Position numbers and translations under genes: made by a program
Notes under the pieces: model-generated
The model's input: only the letters and a program-made list of their open reading frames with translations
What the model was told of the DNA's origin: nothing
Databases searched by the model: none
Assembly (NCBI GenBank): GCA_001586965.3
Contig: LUCW03000016.1
Coordinates: 177,501-220,000, forward strand
Length of the DNA stretch: 42,500 nucleotides
Direction of reading: 5' to 3'
DNA from: Sphaeroforma sirkka
Taxonomy: Eukaryota > Opisthokonta > Ichthyosporea > Ichthyophonida
Part shown: piece by piece, positions 1 through 10,798 of the stretch
Numbering within the stretch: position 1 is the stretch's first letter
Layout of the letters: each line of letters begins with the position of its first letter

Positions 1-888
1 TGGCCATTTACGATAAAGTCATCCGTAAATATAAGAATCAATGTCAAGTCGATTTAACTCACGAACGCATGCGAGCATTCACGCAAAGAAAAAGCGCGTA
101 AAACGCGAACAACGCAAAATAAAAAACGCAAAAAAAAACCCAAAAAAAAGCGAGAACGACAAATGGGCTTGGTTTATTACCTGTTTCACTGCGTATATGT
201 GACGTTCAGCGTAAATGCTACGATATATCTTCTCCAAAGCACCTAACCCACGATTTTGTCGGACGAAATTGCAGCTTCGATGATCATACTGTCGACTGTA
301 TCGGCTGCATTTATCGCAATTTTTGAGATTTACCATGATTTGCGTGGTTTTAACTGTGTGAATCAAAGTGCTAAAGTTGTGAGGTTGTATTCTCAACACT
401 GGGTTGTATTAGGTACGCAAAGGTGCAAATGTACGGTGGAAATTGTATTATACCCGCCTATGAGTAGTTATAGGGATTTATATATTGTACAATACACCCG
501 TTTTTCGCAGTTTTCTGTTATGGGGTTCGCTAAACCCTAAAAACTCTGTCGTTCCAATGACCATGCACAGTATACTCCGCGCGGAAAAAGTTTCGAGACA
601 TTTAAATAGTAACCACACGCAACATACGCGATCTTGTGTGCAATACACGTTCCAACTAGTATAATATTGATGTCTCAGAGGTGTTACATATATACTATAT
701 GAGTTCCCTATGATTAGCACACTCTAAAGTGACCAAGGCATTGTGATATGTGCATTTAGGTACTGATATTTAATCAACAAGTATCGCTACTACAATTGAA
801 GTATTGTTTATTTAAATGTGTCAAGTAGCTTCTTGTCTGGATAATGAGCGAGTTTGTAGCTTCAAAATATCATCCAGATATACAATTA
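1..888. other. AT-rich stretch, no supported gene
   Basis: Open frames here are short, overlap on both strands and show no recognisable domain. An A-rich, K/N-codon-like tract sits near 100-160, and a single CTAAACCCTAA telomere-type motif occurs near 530. I see no RNA gene. Confidence 0.5.
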
Positions 889-1110
889 TCAACAGTAAGC
901 CGTGCGACGTACTGACACTGTTGCAGTGGCAGCACTCTTGTCGCCACGGACAACTTGTGTTTCTGCGCTGCTGTCCCCCACATTGTCTTCATCACTATTG
1001 TCACTGTTTTCGTCACCACGACGTTCAGCTGTAGACTCCTGAAGCGCGGTCCTAGCAAAACGGTCTTGCTTATTACGGCGGACATGCTTTGACTTGGCCT
1101 TCTTAGTCAT
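889..1110 (-). CDS. Small hypothetical protein, basic N-terminus and acidic middle
   Basis: The minus-strand frame starts at ATG 1110-1108 and encodes 73 residues. The first 20 residues are strongly basic (MTKKAKSK, then VRRNKQDR), resembling a nuclear or nucleolar localisation signal. An acidic, Ser/Asn-rich stretch follows (GDENSDNSDEDN) and then an Ala/Thr/Val-rich tail. This ordered composition is unlike random AT-rich DNA, and the segment is more GC-rich than its surroundings. The frame is open 54 bases upstream to another ATG at 1164, but the inner ATG gives the compositionally sensible start. The family is not recognised. It could be a first exon or the N-terminus of a mobile-element protein. 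No neighbour shares its frame. Confidence 0.35.
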   Translation of the reverse strand: MTKKAKSKHVRRNKQDRFARTALQESTAERRGDENSDNSDEDNVGDSSAETQVVRGDKSAATATVSVRRTAYC

Positions 1111-1678
1111 TCTATTTGTTATTTCAAAAAATAAATGTACAATGAATTGAGATGAATTGTGCACAACAACGCAAACATATTTTGGTAAGAATATTCATCG
1201 TGGCAGTATATAGAGTACAAACCTATTCTTTTTTAAATCAGTTTATTTATCTGTGTAAATACAGCCTGTTGAGTGTACTTAATAAATTTGATTAACGCAA
1301 TCGCAGTAAGTAGAAACTGGTCTATACCTGCCTACATACTCATACTTAAGAACAGGTGTACTGAGTGATCGCGAGCTATACATGTCCACGACTTATCTAT
1401 GCTGTACTATTCGTGTATTTATCTTCCATAGGACCAGCCACGACACATGTGAATAATATTTAAGTGGCAGGCTGGAACCACGAATCAAATTTGAGTGGAT
1501 TAGGGAAATCATCGTGACAGCACACGTATGCAGAAATTTTTTTTTTTGGTAATGCTTGTGTAGGGTCGCAAACTCCTTTGAACATAACGGTGTTTGGCAT
1601 GTAATCCCCGATTGATAACATATGTTTAGGTTTTGTGAATATCTATATTCAATAAGTATTTTATGTGTGTGTTGGAAA
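1111..1678. other. Intergenic, nothing recognised
   Basis: This is AT-rich sequence with short opposing open frames and a nine-base T run near 1539. No promoter, RNA or repeat could be supported. Confidence 0.4.
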
Positions 1679-2022
1679 ATGTCACTCACTTTTTACAATT
1701 GTGCCCTTGAGAAGATATGCAATGTAGCCCTGCAGTATATGCAGATTAAAAGCATACATTCTGCCGCATTTAACCGACAATTCTCAGCTTTGTTTGGCAC
1801 AACAAGTACGGTTGTTGCTGTAATATACAACAAGCTGAAAGCTCAGTTCAACACTAGAGCACAGCCGAATAACTTACTTATGGGCACGCATTTTTGGCAT
1901 GTTACCCGAAAGACGAGGTAGAAGCTGCATCGTTTAAAGTGACAGCTAAAACCTACAATGAATGGCACTGGCGGGTGGCCGTGGAAATTGCTATGCTAAC
2001 TGACATCGTAATTATTATTTGA
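1679..2022 (+). pseudogene. DDE-transposase N-terminal fragment, frameshifted
   Basis: Two overlapping plus-strand frames together carry the layout seen just before the catalytic core in DDE (Harbinger/IS4-like) transposases of protists and plants. The first frame holds F-x-x-x-FGTT followed by a V-rich helix and an N-N-L-L-M motif. The second holds YPKDEVEAASF followed by K-T-Y-N-E-W-H-W. The frames meet at a five-T run at 1891-1895, where one extra T would put them in register, so a single-base homopolymer indel is the simplest break. The second frame stops at 2022, before any DDE catalytic aspartate, so the catalytic domain is absent. Family level is inferred from motif order only. No terminal repeats were found. 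Confidence 0.5.
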
Positions 2023-2289
2023 ATAACCGATGATGTATCGTGCGAAAATTACACGTTTGTACATATTTTGTTTAATATGAAATAAATATACTATAATAAA
2101 AATATTCGTTTTAAAATTTGCCTGTTCAATTATAACATACTGGAATAAAAGTGTTAGTTTAAATGAGCCCAAGTTCAAATATTAGTTGAAGTATTAATTC
2201 AAAACTCATTTGAAAGTATTGATTTGAGTACCAGTGCAAAACACAATATCACTTGTATTGCACTCTGTATTTTAAATTTGATCGCAAAT

Positions 2290-2381
2290 TATAGTAAATT
2301 TATACTTATCTACATCATAATATAGTAATTTTATAATTGTTCACATCATAATATATAAATTTATAATTATTTACATCATAG
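2290..2381. repeat. Three tandem copies of a 31-bp AT-rich unit
   Basis: Copies lie at 2290-2320, 2321-2351 and 2352-2381 (30 bp). Each begins TATA(G/T) and ends with CATCATA followed by A or G. They differ by a few substitutions. Confidence 0.75.
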
Positions 2382-2535
2382 AATTATTACTATCGCCAAT
2401 ACCTTGAACAAAACGAAATAACCTTGAACTCATAAATACTCGAGTACAGTACGCATGTATACACAAAAGTAAAATGTTATAATTGTGAATGCCGTTGTAT
2501 GTGGTTTGGATGAATATCACCAGTCTCTTTCGAAA

Positions 2536-2666
2536 ATCCAGATACTATCTGGATAATCAATTTTCAAAGTAAATCGTGCTGATTTCGATCATGAAAGTTG
2601 ACCCGCTAATGGGTAGTGAGTCCCAGCACATAATGAGTCATACTGAAATCCGGATACTATCCGGAT
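2536..2666. repeat. Two related short palindromes, 112 bp apart
   Basis: ATCCAGATACTATCTGGAT lies at 2536-2554 and ATCCGGATACTATCCGGAT at 2648-2666. Each is a 19-base near-perfect inverted repeat. The two bases that differ are a paired change (A:T to G:C) across the stem, so the pairing is kept. They could be binding sites, element ends or RNA hairpins; nothing nearby decides. Confidence 0.6.
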
Positions 2667-2885
2667 TATACTGTTCCTAAATCGAAAATTAAACAAGTTT
2701 CTTGTTGGTGGAAAATTTGGATTACAGTTTTTAATTCTGATTGCAGCCAATACCTTACTAATTTTGGATTTAATGTATCAATAATCAGGCAGAGCAAACA
2801 CGTTACTGTCCAAACTGAATTTAGAAATATCAGCTCGATATTCTTTTTTTAAAACAAAAAGCGAACGGAAAATGATAATTAGGCT

Positions 2886-3254
2886 ATGAAGCTGTTGTCA
2901 CACAGTACCTTTATTTCAATGGTGACTAAACCAATAGAACTAAAGCCAAGACACTGGATCACAGACGACTTTACTTGTGAACGTTGTCATTTACGAAAGA
3001 TCCCGCAGGATGAGAACAGTATCTGTATTGGGTGTCAAGACAAATGGCACGCACCCTGCTGGCCGAGTTGTGGAACCGGAGATCGGTACAAAAGGTTAGA
3101 GTGTGAGCTGAATACCTTCGTTGGAACGAAGGTTGGTTGTTGCTTCTCGAAATTCAAATTTGGTTGCACTGGTTGCACATGCGATCCAGTTAATCAGAAA
3201 TATATATATAAAAACTACAACGCTAAGACATACAAACCGATACTAAAAACATGA
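2886..3254 (+). CDS. PHD-like cysteine-rich protein or exon
   Basis: The frame encodes 122 residues. Residues about 30-60 contain C-x2-C, then C-x2-C-x4-H-x2-C followed by W (CIGCQDKWHAPCW), matching the middle of a PHD/RING-type zinc finger. A further cysteine cluster near residues 95-108 (CC, then C-x2-C-x-C) could supply the remaining ligands, although the 35-residue gap is long for a PHD finger. PHD fingers usually read histone tails, and related fingers also occur in some transposases. The ORF sits between a transposase fragment and a THAP ORF, so a mobile-element origin is plausible. The start is the first ATG; splicing at either end cannot be excluded. Confidence 0.4.
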   Translation: MKLLSHSTFISMVTKPIELKPRHWITDDFTCERCHLRKIPQDENSICIGCQDKWHAPCWPSCGTGDRYKRLECELNTFVGTKVGCCFSKFKFGCTGCTCDPVNQKYIYKNYNAKTYKPILKT

Positions 3255-3702
3255 TAATGGCTATAATTTCATCATTACATAATGGTATAAAGAAGTATCG
3301 TTTTGTATTCATCTATTGTAATTCTCAGACCAGTTATGGTCAAGCTCATAATACTCTTTTATTGTGTGAGGACAAAATCGTGCCTAAAAGTACTTTTCGG
3401 ACTGCATCATTGCTATAAACCAATATACGTGTTCATTGTAGTCTCTTTGAGTTCAATATTTAGTTATAGCTTGTTCTATCAACGATGAGAGCATCAGCAG
3501 CTCAATATGTGTCCACACATCGTCTCAAATTGGCTACCTATTTTTATGATAATGGTCAAAATAATAGCATTCGAAAAAATCATTGATCTTTGGTATTGAA
3601 AAAGTGGTCATAATATGTACACGGGCGTAAAAATTATGGAATGCGATATATATATATTATATATTGTCTGTGAGTCCACTTCAATCAATCCTTTTACACA
3701 CA
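3255..3702. other. AT-rich spacer
   Basis: No coding or RNA feature is supported. A short (TA)n run (TATATATATATTATATA) lies about 45 bp upstream of the THAP ATG and may contain promoter-like sequence, but no motif decides this. Confidence 0.4.
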
Positions 3703-4188
3703 ATGGTTGCACAATGCACTGTGTCTTCATGCAAATCTAAAATATCACTAGTTAGATTTCCTAGTGATGAAGATATGAGAGCAAATTATGTCAAGCAACT
3801 AACAAGACATGATGATTACAGCAAGAAGACTGCTAAATTGTGGAGTGCCAGACGCTGGATCTGTATCGCACACTTTCGACCTTTTTTGGTAAGTAGAACT
3901 ACGAAAAGTATAATCAAAATTGCTAAGAATGCAATACCACAGTTGAAACTTTCAAGTATTGAAGATAACTCAGAAGTGATTCAATCAAGTGCTGCACTTA
4001 TCAAACCAGCATCAGGGCATGTACTTAAAACATTAGGAGATGCTCATCCTTGCGGATATCCCTACGGGAATATGATGGTAGAGGGCTCTCGGAGAGATCG
4101 TGTACTACATCCCTCCGGGATCGTAGGTCCCTCTTATCTTCTCTCTTCTTCTCTTATCTCTTCTTATCTTTTGGGGACCGTAGAGTAG
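3703..4188 (+). pseudogene. THAP-domain zinc-finger ORF truncated by mitochondrial DNA
   Basis: The THAP domain is a C2CH zinc-dependent DNA-binding module found in cellular regulators and in P-element and Kolobok transposases. From ATG 3703 the frame shows C-x4-C near residues 5-10, LVRFPSD (the conserved FP segment), a central LWSARR tryptophan block, the C-x2-H-F closure (ICIAHF), and NAIPQL at the position of the family's AVPTIF box. An upstream in-frame TTG at 3664 is not a credible start. After about residue 112 (near 4040) the frame runs into GC-rich mitochondrial-type palindromic sequence and stops at 4188. The nuclear protein is therefore truncated: a DNA-binding domain with no downstream domain. 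The insertion may have split a longer THAP gene or transposase; the flank at 8719 could hold its remainder, but this is not shown. Confidence 0.65.
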
Positions 4189-4394
4189 ATTAGATTAGAT
4201 TAGATTAAGATAGAATAGGATAGCTTACATCCTTCGGATCGTAGGTCACACTCCTTTGGGAATATGGTTACCCCGCAGGGGTAGGGTAGGGTACCGGGGG
4301 AGGGAAGGGGAGGGGTGCCTTCCTTTAGGAGGGCTATGAATGATAATCGAAGCCATTTTGACTGGAGTCACCTCCAATCCTTTTATAAATAGTT

Positions 4395-5936
<1,542 letters not shown>

Positions 5937-5956
5937 GATGGACTATATCTTTCTCC
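5937..5956 (-). ncRNA. Group I intron core motif, copy 1
   Basis: Read on the minus strand this is GGAGAAAGATATAGTCCATC, containing the group I P7/P3 signature. The identical 20 bases recur at 7004-7023. It lies downstream of the LSU fragment in the minus direction, consistent with a second intron of the same rRNA gene. Confidence 0.5.
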
Positions 5957-7003
5957 TTGAAAAGATAAGATAGAACCACTCCATATAACTCTTATGAGTC
6001 TTCTTCCCGGGTATCGGGGGGTAGTCTTCCACAAGAGCCCTGGATTGGGCCAGAGAGCGGGGGTTAAATATGGATAAAATAATAATATACAAAGCTCTTA
6101 AAGATTGGCCTATCTTGTTACAAACAGCTAGAACAAAGGATCCATCATTACATAGTACATATCCTAATAATATAAGGTGTGTGTAAGACATCTCAAGAGG
6201 TGAATAAGTCTAAATGCAAACTAGAAGGTAAGATTAAAGCACAAACTCAATAAGCACCTCTTAAAAAGGTGAATACATATACCCTTATCATCAAATAGTG
6301 AGTTTAATTAAATGTCCTATTCCCTCGTAAGGGCACCATCCCCCTATGTGTAGACTACAACCTTCAAATATCCACCCACGGGTGGGATTGAAGTTATGAT
6401 GACCTTAAATTATACAGAAGTACAGAGATTTTATTGACACCCCTTTCCCCAAGAACGGGACTCGAACCATGTTATCTCTGTTGGAGTTCCTTTAGTCTTA
6501 GAGATTATTCTTACATTTGTAATCCTCCTACACTTCTGAGTGGGGCAGAATAGAAGAATCCATAGTCTATCCGAAAAGATTAGTAATGGTGTTACGACAA
6601 TGTCTTAGTGGTATGGAATCTTTTACCGGTTACTTCAAAAAGTTGGAGATAAGATAAGTGATATAATCAGACAGACTATAAAAAGTTAGGTTTACTTCTA
6701 TATACCATGACACAATCTGGATTTATATTTACATCATTGGAAACCTGTCCTCGTGTTTAGAGGAGATATTGTCAAAGATGGCTATGCCCTCCTCTTATGA
6801 AAACTTGACAAAGGCTATATAAGTCAACTAATAATATGCTGAATACATTTTAAACATCGGTCAATCAGTGAAGGAGATTTCGATCTCTCGAGTGTCAATA
6901 TCACCCCTCTAATTTTTGCACTCATTACAAGCACACGATCTTCGTGATGATTCCCGCTCCGCGGAGCGGGAGAAGAAGTACTCTAGACTCTAGTTGCCTA
7001 GAG
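5957..7003. other. Mitochondrial-type sequence between two group I cores
   Basis: This holds a short plus-strand ORF (6070-6186, 38 codons) with no recognised domain, a tRNA T-arm-like GGTTCGAGTCCCG on the minus strand near 6455-6467 that I could not fold into a tRNA, and a GC-rich hairpin (CCCGCTCCGCGGAGCGGG) at 6952-6969. An LSU exon is expected here if both cores belong to LSU introns, but I could not align one by eye. Confidence 0.4.
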
Positions 7004-7206
7004 GATGGACTATATCTTTCTCCCAAAGTAAAGTACTACGGGAGATAAAGCGTGTAGTCTCTGAGGGGACCCCGTAGACCCCGGGGTACCCTGCTAATAA
7101 TCCCCTCCCAGGGGGACGTCCTAGCAATTAGCTTTATTTTTTACTATCGCACCTGAGTCACTCTCTTTGAGAGTACAGTCCGATAGACGGCCAACCCCGA
7201 TATAGT
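7004..7206 (-). ncRNA. Group I intron interrupting the LSU rRNA
   Basis: On the minus strand the core motif GATATAGTCC (within 7004-7023) is followed by TCTAG-GCAA-CTAGA, a P9-like hairpin with a GNRA loop. At the other end, LSU identity stops at CACCTT (about 7207) in the peptidyl-transferase loop, and the next bases (TACTAT) can pair with ATAGTA some 60 bases further in, like a P1/P2 stem. The intron would therefore begin near 7206 and extend past the core toward lower coordinates. The exact insertion point and 3' splice site are not resolved. Confidence 0.5.
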
Positions 7207-7791
7207 AAGGTGCCGAACCACGGCGTAGATGTGGACTCTTGGCCGTGACTAGCCTGTTATCCCTAATGTTACTTTTATTCGTTGATCGCTAACTAAACCA
7301 CTTAAAATTAGCGGTTCATTAGAACCTACTTTCGTATCTGTTCGACTAGTAAGTCTCACAGTGAGGCTGGCATGTGCTCTTACGCTTTAATGCTGGTTTC
7401 TAACCCGCAGAAGCCAACCATATGTGCCACTTCATTACCTTTTAGAAGAGCTCCGCCCCAGACAAACTGACCCACATAAAGGGTCCCGCCTGATCTCACT
7501 GAGTGTCAGTGTCATTCACTCCCCTGGGTATCACTATCATTAGTGATCTCTCATCCCTGACAGGGTCCACTTTCAAAGAGAGTACAAGAGTAAAGGCCAC
7601 CCACACCATACGTAGGTCGGTAAGTTAAAGAGTAAATATTAAGAATGGTATTACACTGTTATTCAGTCGCATATCTCCCAGCTCGGGGTGCAAAGATAGT
7701 AAACTTTGCTTGCGGCTCAGACATCAGGGTGTTTTTAGGCCCTAAGTATCGTAGATCCGATGGATCTAATCCCAGGTCTCCTGGGCTGACC

Positions 7792-7852
7792 CCCCTGTTG
7801 TCTCGACAACAGGGACAGCGGCCCCTCTCGAGAGCCTGTAGGGAGTACAGGC
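7792..7852. repeat. GC-rich hairpins inserted in an LSU variable loop
   Basis: CCCTGTTGT-CTCG-ACAACAGGG and GCCTGTA-GGGAGT-ACAGGC sit side by side where bacterial LSU has no counterpart. Similar hairpins recur through the mitochondrial block. Confidence 0.6.
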
Positions 7853-8280
7853 TTTGCTTCCTCCACTACCTACCGACAGGTGGGACAGTCAATTTACCAT
7901 TTATTCTGGACAATAAATTTCTCAAAACAATTTATGTTTACAGTAAAGCAATATAGGGTCTTCTCGTCTAACTATTTCTATGTCGCATCTTCACGACAAA
8001 TTCAATTTCATCGACTTGATCTTTGATACAGTGGAACGCTCGTTACGCTATTCATGCAGGACTACAATTATTAGACAAGGAATTTCGCTACCTTTGCACG
8101 GTCAAAGTTACCGCGGCCATTGAATAGTCTTTATAGGAGAGGCACAGTCACCTCCCCTTTTTGGATGCTATCATCGGGCAAGCGTCATATTCTATACTTC
8201 AATTTTCATTTTTGCAGAATAATGGGTTTTTGGTAAACAGTCGGTGCTCCTTATTTTATGCTAGCTAGATATTAGTAGAT

Positions 8281-8400
8281 CCCTGAGTCACTCGAGAGGG
8301 CAAGCCCTCGAGTGGAGGATGGTAGCTACGGGATCGTAGCGTACATCTCCGCAGGACCTGCGAGCGCCGCAAGCGGGCGTCGTAGACCCCATCTTCAATA
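8281..8400. repeat. GC-rich palindromic cluster within LSU
   Basis: An imperfect stem (CACTCGAG near 8289 with CGAGTG near 8309) is followed by GGATCGTAG and CGCCGCAAGCGGGCG palindromes. LSU-like sequence resumes after it near 8400. The GGATCGTAG word also occurs near 4118 and 4237, so this looks like a dispersed mitochondrial repeat. Confidence 0.55.
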
Positions 8401-8518
8401 TCTAGCTCTCCCTTATCGCTAACTTACGGGATTAATTTGCCGAGTTCATTAAAGATCATTATGTCAAAACCTGAGTGTTCTACACCGGTCTACTTGTGTT
8501 AGTTTGCGGTACTGTTAT

Positions 8519-8561
8519 GGTGGCCGAGGCCCTATCTCTACGAGATAGGGGCTCGGCCACC
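8519..8561. repeat. Long perfect-stem hairpin
   Basis: Two 20-base arms (8519-8538 and 8542-8561) pair with one mismatch around a TAC loop. It adjoins the end of LSU identity and replaces the expected LSU helices. Confidence 0.8.
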
Positions 8562-8718
8562 CTTTCGTAGTTTATACGCCCGCAGAGAGTGACGGATGGA
8601 TATCCTGAGTGTCATTGGTGAGTGACCCCCCCCGGGGTGTTCAATCGTACGGGAGAATTCTTTCCAGGACCCTATTGAAATTCAGAGATCAAACTCAAAT
8701 TCAAATAGCGCTTAGAGG

Positions 8719-9170
8719 ATGATGTATGATAGTGAAATGCAATTAGGCTTTGGCAGATTACTGGTTCGGGGTGATCCTTCCACGTCTGCTTTATACATTG
8801 AATGTGTTAGCATCCTGAACGAAGAGCCATTAAGATACCAAATCAGACCAAAGTGACGACGAGGACGACGAATACATCGAAAGCGGCTACGAATATCATG
8901 CGAAATGGGTTGTACGTGTTCCTTTCCGTATGTCGAAGACATTAATTGATATTTTTAATCAGAGCTATGATAGAATACAACCAAGACATGGACATCACAC
9001 AATGTGGCCCCCCCCGCGTTGAAAGTATTCGTCCTACTCAGTCAGTACAGCGCAGTGAAAGTTCAATATGGCCAACATCTAGAGATAATATAGAGATGCG
9101 AATATTTCACATTGGCACACGATTTCCCCGTGATTATTTGGAGAAACGGCACTATAAAAAAATTCTGTAG
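8719..9170 (+). pseudogene. Broken coding-like region, unknown protein
   Basis: Three plus-strand frames in succession look coding. Frame 1 (8719-8856, 45 codons) contains LGFGRLLVRGDPST and ends LRYQIRPK. Frame 2 (8834-9022) opens with an acidic run (SDDEDDEYIES) then YEYHAKWVVRVPFR. Frame 3 (8946-9170) continues with PTQSVQRSESSIWP and ends RHYKKIL. The switch from frame 2 to frame 3 lies around an eight-C run (9008-9015), a likely indel or sequencing slip. The first switch (8834-8854) may be an indel or an intron. The family is unknown. The region begins right at the mitochondrial insert's edge and could be the distal part of the THAP gene, but no sequence evidence links them. Confidence 0.4.
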
Positions 9171-9279
9171 TCAGAACAATTATGTTTATACTACATATAT
9201 TTACAGCAAAGCAATGATGAATATATTAATTCAGTTTTCATAACTGATCAAATAAATGCTGAGCTTTATATACATACAT

Positions 9280-9290
<11 letters not shown>

Positions 9291-9348
<58 letters not shown>
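9291..9348. repeat. (TA)n microsatellite
   Basis: About 29 uninterrupted TA units, preceded by a short CATA/CACA tract. Confidence 0.95.
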
Positions 9349-9350
<2 letters not shown>

Positions 9351-9472
9351 GTATTTATATGTATATATAAATATATATAGATATTGACAATATAAATAAT
9401 AAATATCTGCTGCTCTACAATTGGTTTATTCTCATTTATTTACATTATACACTATGTAGTATACACATTAAC

Positions 9473-10798
9473 CTAGTAGATCCTTAAACTCATCTTTTGC
9501 CTTTTAGAGTGCTTTGTAAACATTTTTTCTAGCTCTTCATCATCACCAACTTTTAGTATAGCTTTCTTGAGTTCCAGTATTTCTTTTGAAAGTGTAGCTA
9601 TGTCTCGCACGTTGTCGTTATCAATGAACATCTGTACCCCCTTTAAAAATGTTTTGTTCATAGCTTCGTCGCTTTCCTTTGAACGTGCCAATTCTTTCAT
9701 GACCTGTTCTTTCCTCTTTAGCTCCTTTTCATGTTTCGCGCTGCGTGTACGTCCGGTTGATGTTGTGGACACACCAGAGTCAACGCAATCAGAAACTTCT
9801 GTGTCTTCCCATTCAATCGCACTAGACATCCCAGTAGTTAGTGGGCCTCCTGCAACAGCACAGAGTGCTTCTACAGCACCCTCCCCACGTGGCAATATGT
9901 ACGTGTACAACATCAGTGCACAAATCTTACCATTAAAGAAATCCATAAATGTGGGCGCACGATGGCCAGATTTCTCCTTATTTGTTTGCACAATCGCAAA
10001 GCTAGATTTGGCATCTTTCCACCAAGAGATTAGTCTGTTTCTCACGACTGTCTTGCAAATAATGTCGCCAAACATCTTTCGGGCCTGTGTTGTAAATATC
10101 ATATCCATAGGATCGACTCGTCCTATTCGCTCAACCATGCTCTTCTGGGCAGCATTCAGGACATCCCAGTCCTTTTTCCACTGTTCGAGTGGAGGAGAGG
10201 CTGGATACTGTGACTTCTTTCTACGCCGTTCAGCTAACTTGGCAGCGCGCTTAGTTACTCGTGCTCGCAGAATAGCATCGTCAACATTATCGTCATCGCT
10301 ATCAGAATCGCTTGTATCGGCTTCACCATCACTAAGAATTATTTCGTTTGTCATGTTCCATGCATAATCGGGATTCATAAAGTCTTGAGTTACATCGACC
10401 CAAAATACGTTACTGTCTCCGGTAGCCTTATTGTCAAGCATAACTCGTGTATCACCCTCTTCTAGTGATACAAGCCCGTCGTAGTGTTTCTCATCCGTAA
10501 TAATTGCACAGAATCGTGCAAATGCATTGTCAGTGTTTCGAAGCGTCATCGCCTCATCCTTCTGTTTTACTGGAATTTCTTGTTTGTCTTTCTTCACCTT
10601 TGTCTTGCTTATTACTTTGTGCTTCTTCTTTGGTGTTATGTTTAGAGGGGTCGAGAGCCAATTAGGACAGCCAGTTGTCGCTCTATCATTATCATACAAC
10701 GCCTGGATTATTCGCTGTTTGGACTGGACGCTAAAACCCTTCTTGTCATGTACATCATAAACATGTTCTCGTGGATACAACTTCGCCTGCTGCATCAC
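9473..10798 (-). CDS. Hypothetical 441-residue protein with acidic segment and C-terminal coiled coil
   Basis: This is the longest clean frame in the left half. Residues 1-75 are Lys-rich (PKKKHKVISKTKVKKDK). Residues about 150-175 are an Asp/Ser acidic block (DTSDSDSDDDNVDD), followed by an Arg/Lys-rich helix (ERRRKKS). A central segment has several Trp and aromatic positions (WKKDWDVL, ISWWKDAKSSF, TFMDFF). Residues about 350-435 are charged heptads (KHEKELKRKEQVMKELARSK), a likely coiled coil. The architecture resembles accessory or DNA-binding proteins encoded by DNA transposons, or a gag-like protein, but no family is recognised. Its N-terminus overlaps the 3' end of the next ORF upstream by 44 bases in another frame, so ATG 10798 may not be the true start. 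Confidence 0.6.
   Translation of the reverse strand: MMQQAKLYPREHVYDVHDKKGFSVQSKQRIIQALYDNDRATTGCPNWLSTPLNITPKKKHKVISKTKVKKDKQEIPVKQKDEAMTLRNTDNAFARFCAIITDEKHYDGLVSLEEGDTRVMLDNKATGDSNVFWVDVTQDFMNPDYAWNMTNEIILSDGEADTSDSDSDDDNVDDAILRARVTKRAAKLAERRRKKSQYPASPPLEQWKKDWDVLNAAQKSMVERIGRVDPMDMIFTTQARKMFGDIICKTVVRNRLISWWKDAKSSFAIVQTNKEKSGHRAPTFMDFFNGKICALMLYTYILPRGEGAVEALCAVAGGPLTTGMSSAIEWEDTEVSDCVDSGVSTTSTGRTRSAKHEKELKRKEQVMKELARSKESDEAMNKTFLKGVQMFIDNDNVRDIATLSKEILELKKAILKVGDDEELEKMFTKHSKRQKMSLRIY

Larger units (their letters stand above)
7207..8518 (-). rRNA. rnl: Mitochondrial large-subunit rRNA, central-to-3' fragment
   Basis: The minus strand aligns from memory with bacterial 23S rRNA from roughly E. 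coli 1640 to about 2500 (domains IV and V). Landmarks on the plus strand are the complements of the universal stretches: GACTAGCCTGTTATCCCTAA near 7248 (the 2445-2454 region), GCAGAAGCCAACC near 7407, GAATTTCGCTACCTTTGCAC near 8080, GTTACCGCGGCC near 8108, and TAATTTGCCGAGTTC near 8432. Variable loops carry extra GC-rich hairpins at 7792-7814, 7829-7852 and 8289-8314. The 5' half of the gene is absent and the 3' end is cut by group I intron sequence. As a nuclear copy it is presumably non-functional. Confidence 0.85.

Noticed and set aside
6422..6480. Possible tRNA: T-arm-like GGTTCGAGTCCCG on the minus strand and an eight-base outer stem ACAGAGAT/ATCTCTGT
   Set aside because: The T-stem does not pair beyond two bases, and no D-arm or anticodon arm could be drawn, so it is not called a tRNA.
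7645..7956. 103-codon plus-strand ORF within the rRNA block
   Set aside because: It is antisense to conserved LSU rRNA and to GC hairpins.
9567..10367. 266-codon plus-strand ORF
   Set aside because: It is antisense to the 441-codon ORF, whose acidic, basic and coiled-coil segments are compositionally coherent. The plus frame is Ser/Phe/Leu-rich as expected for a complement.
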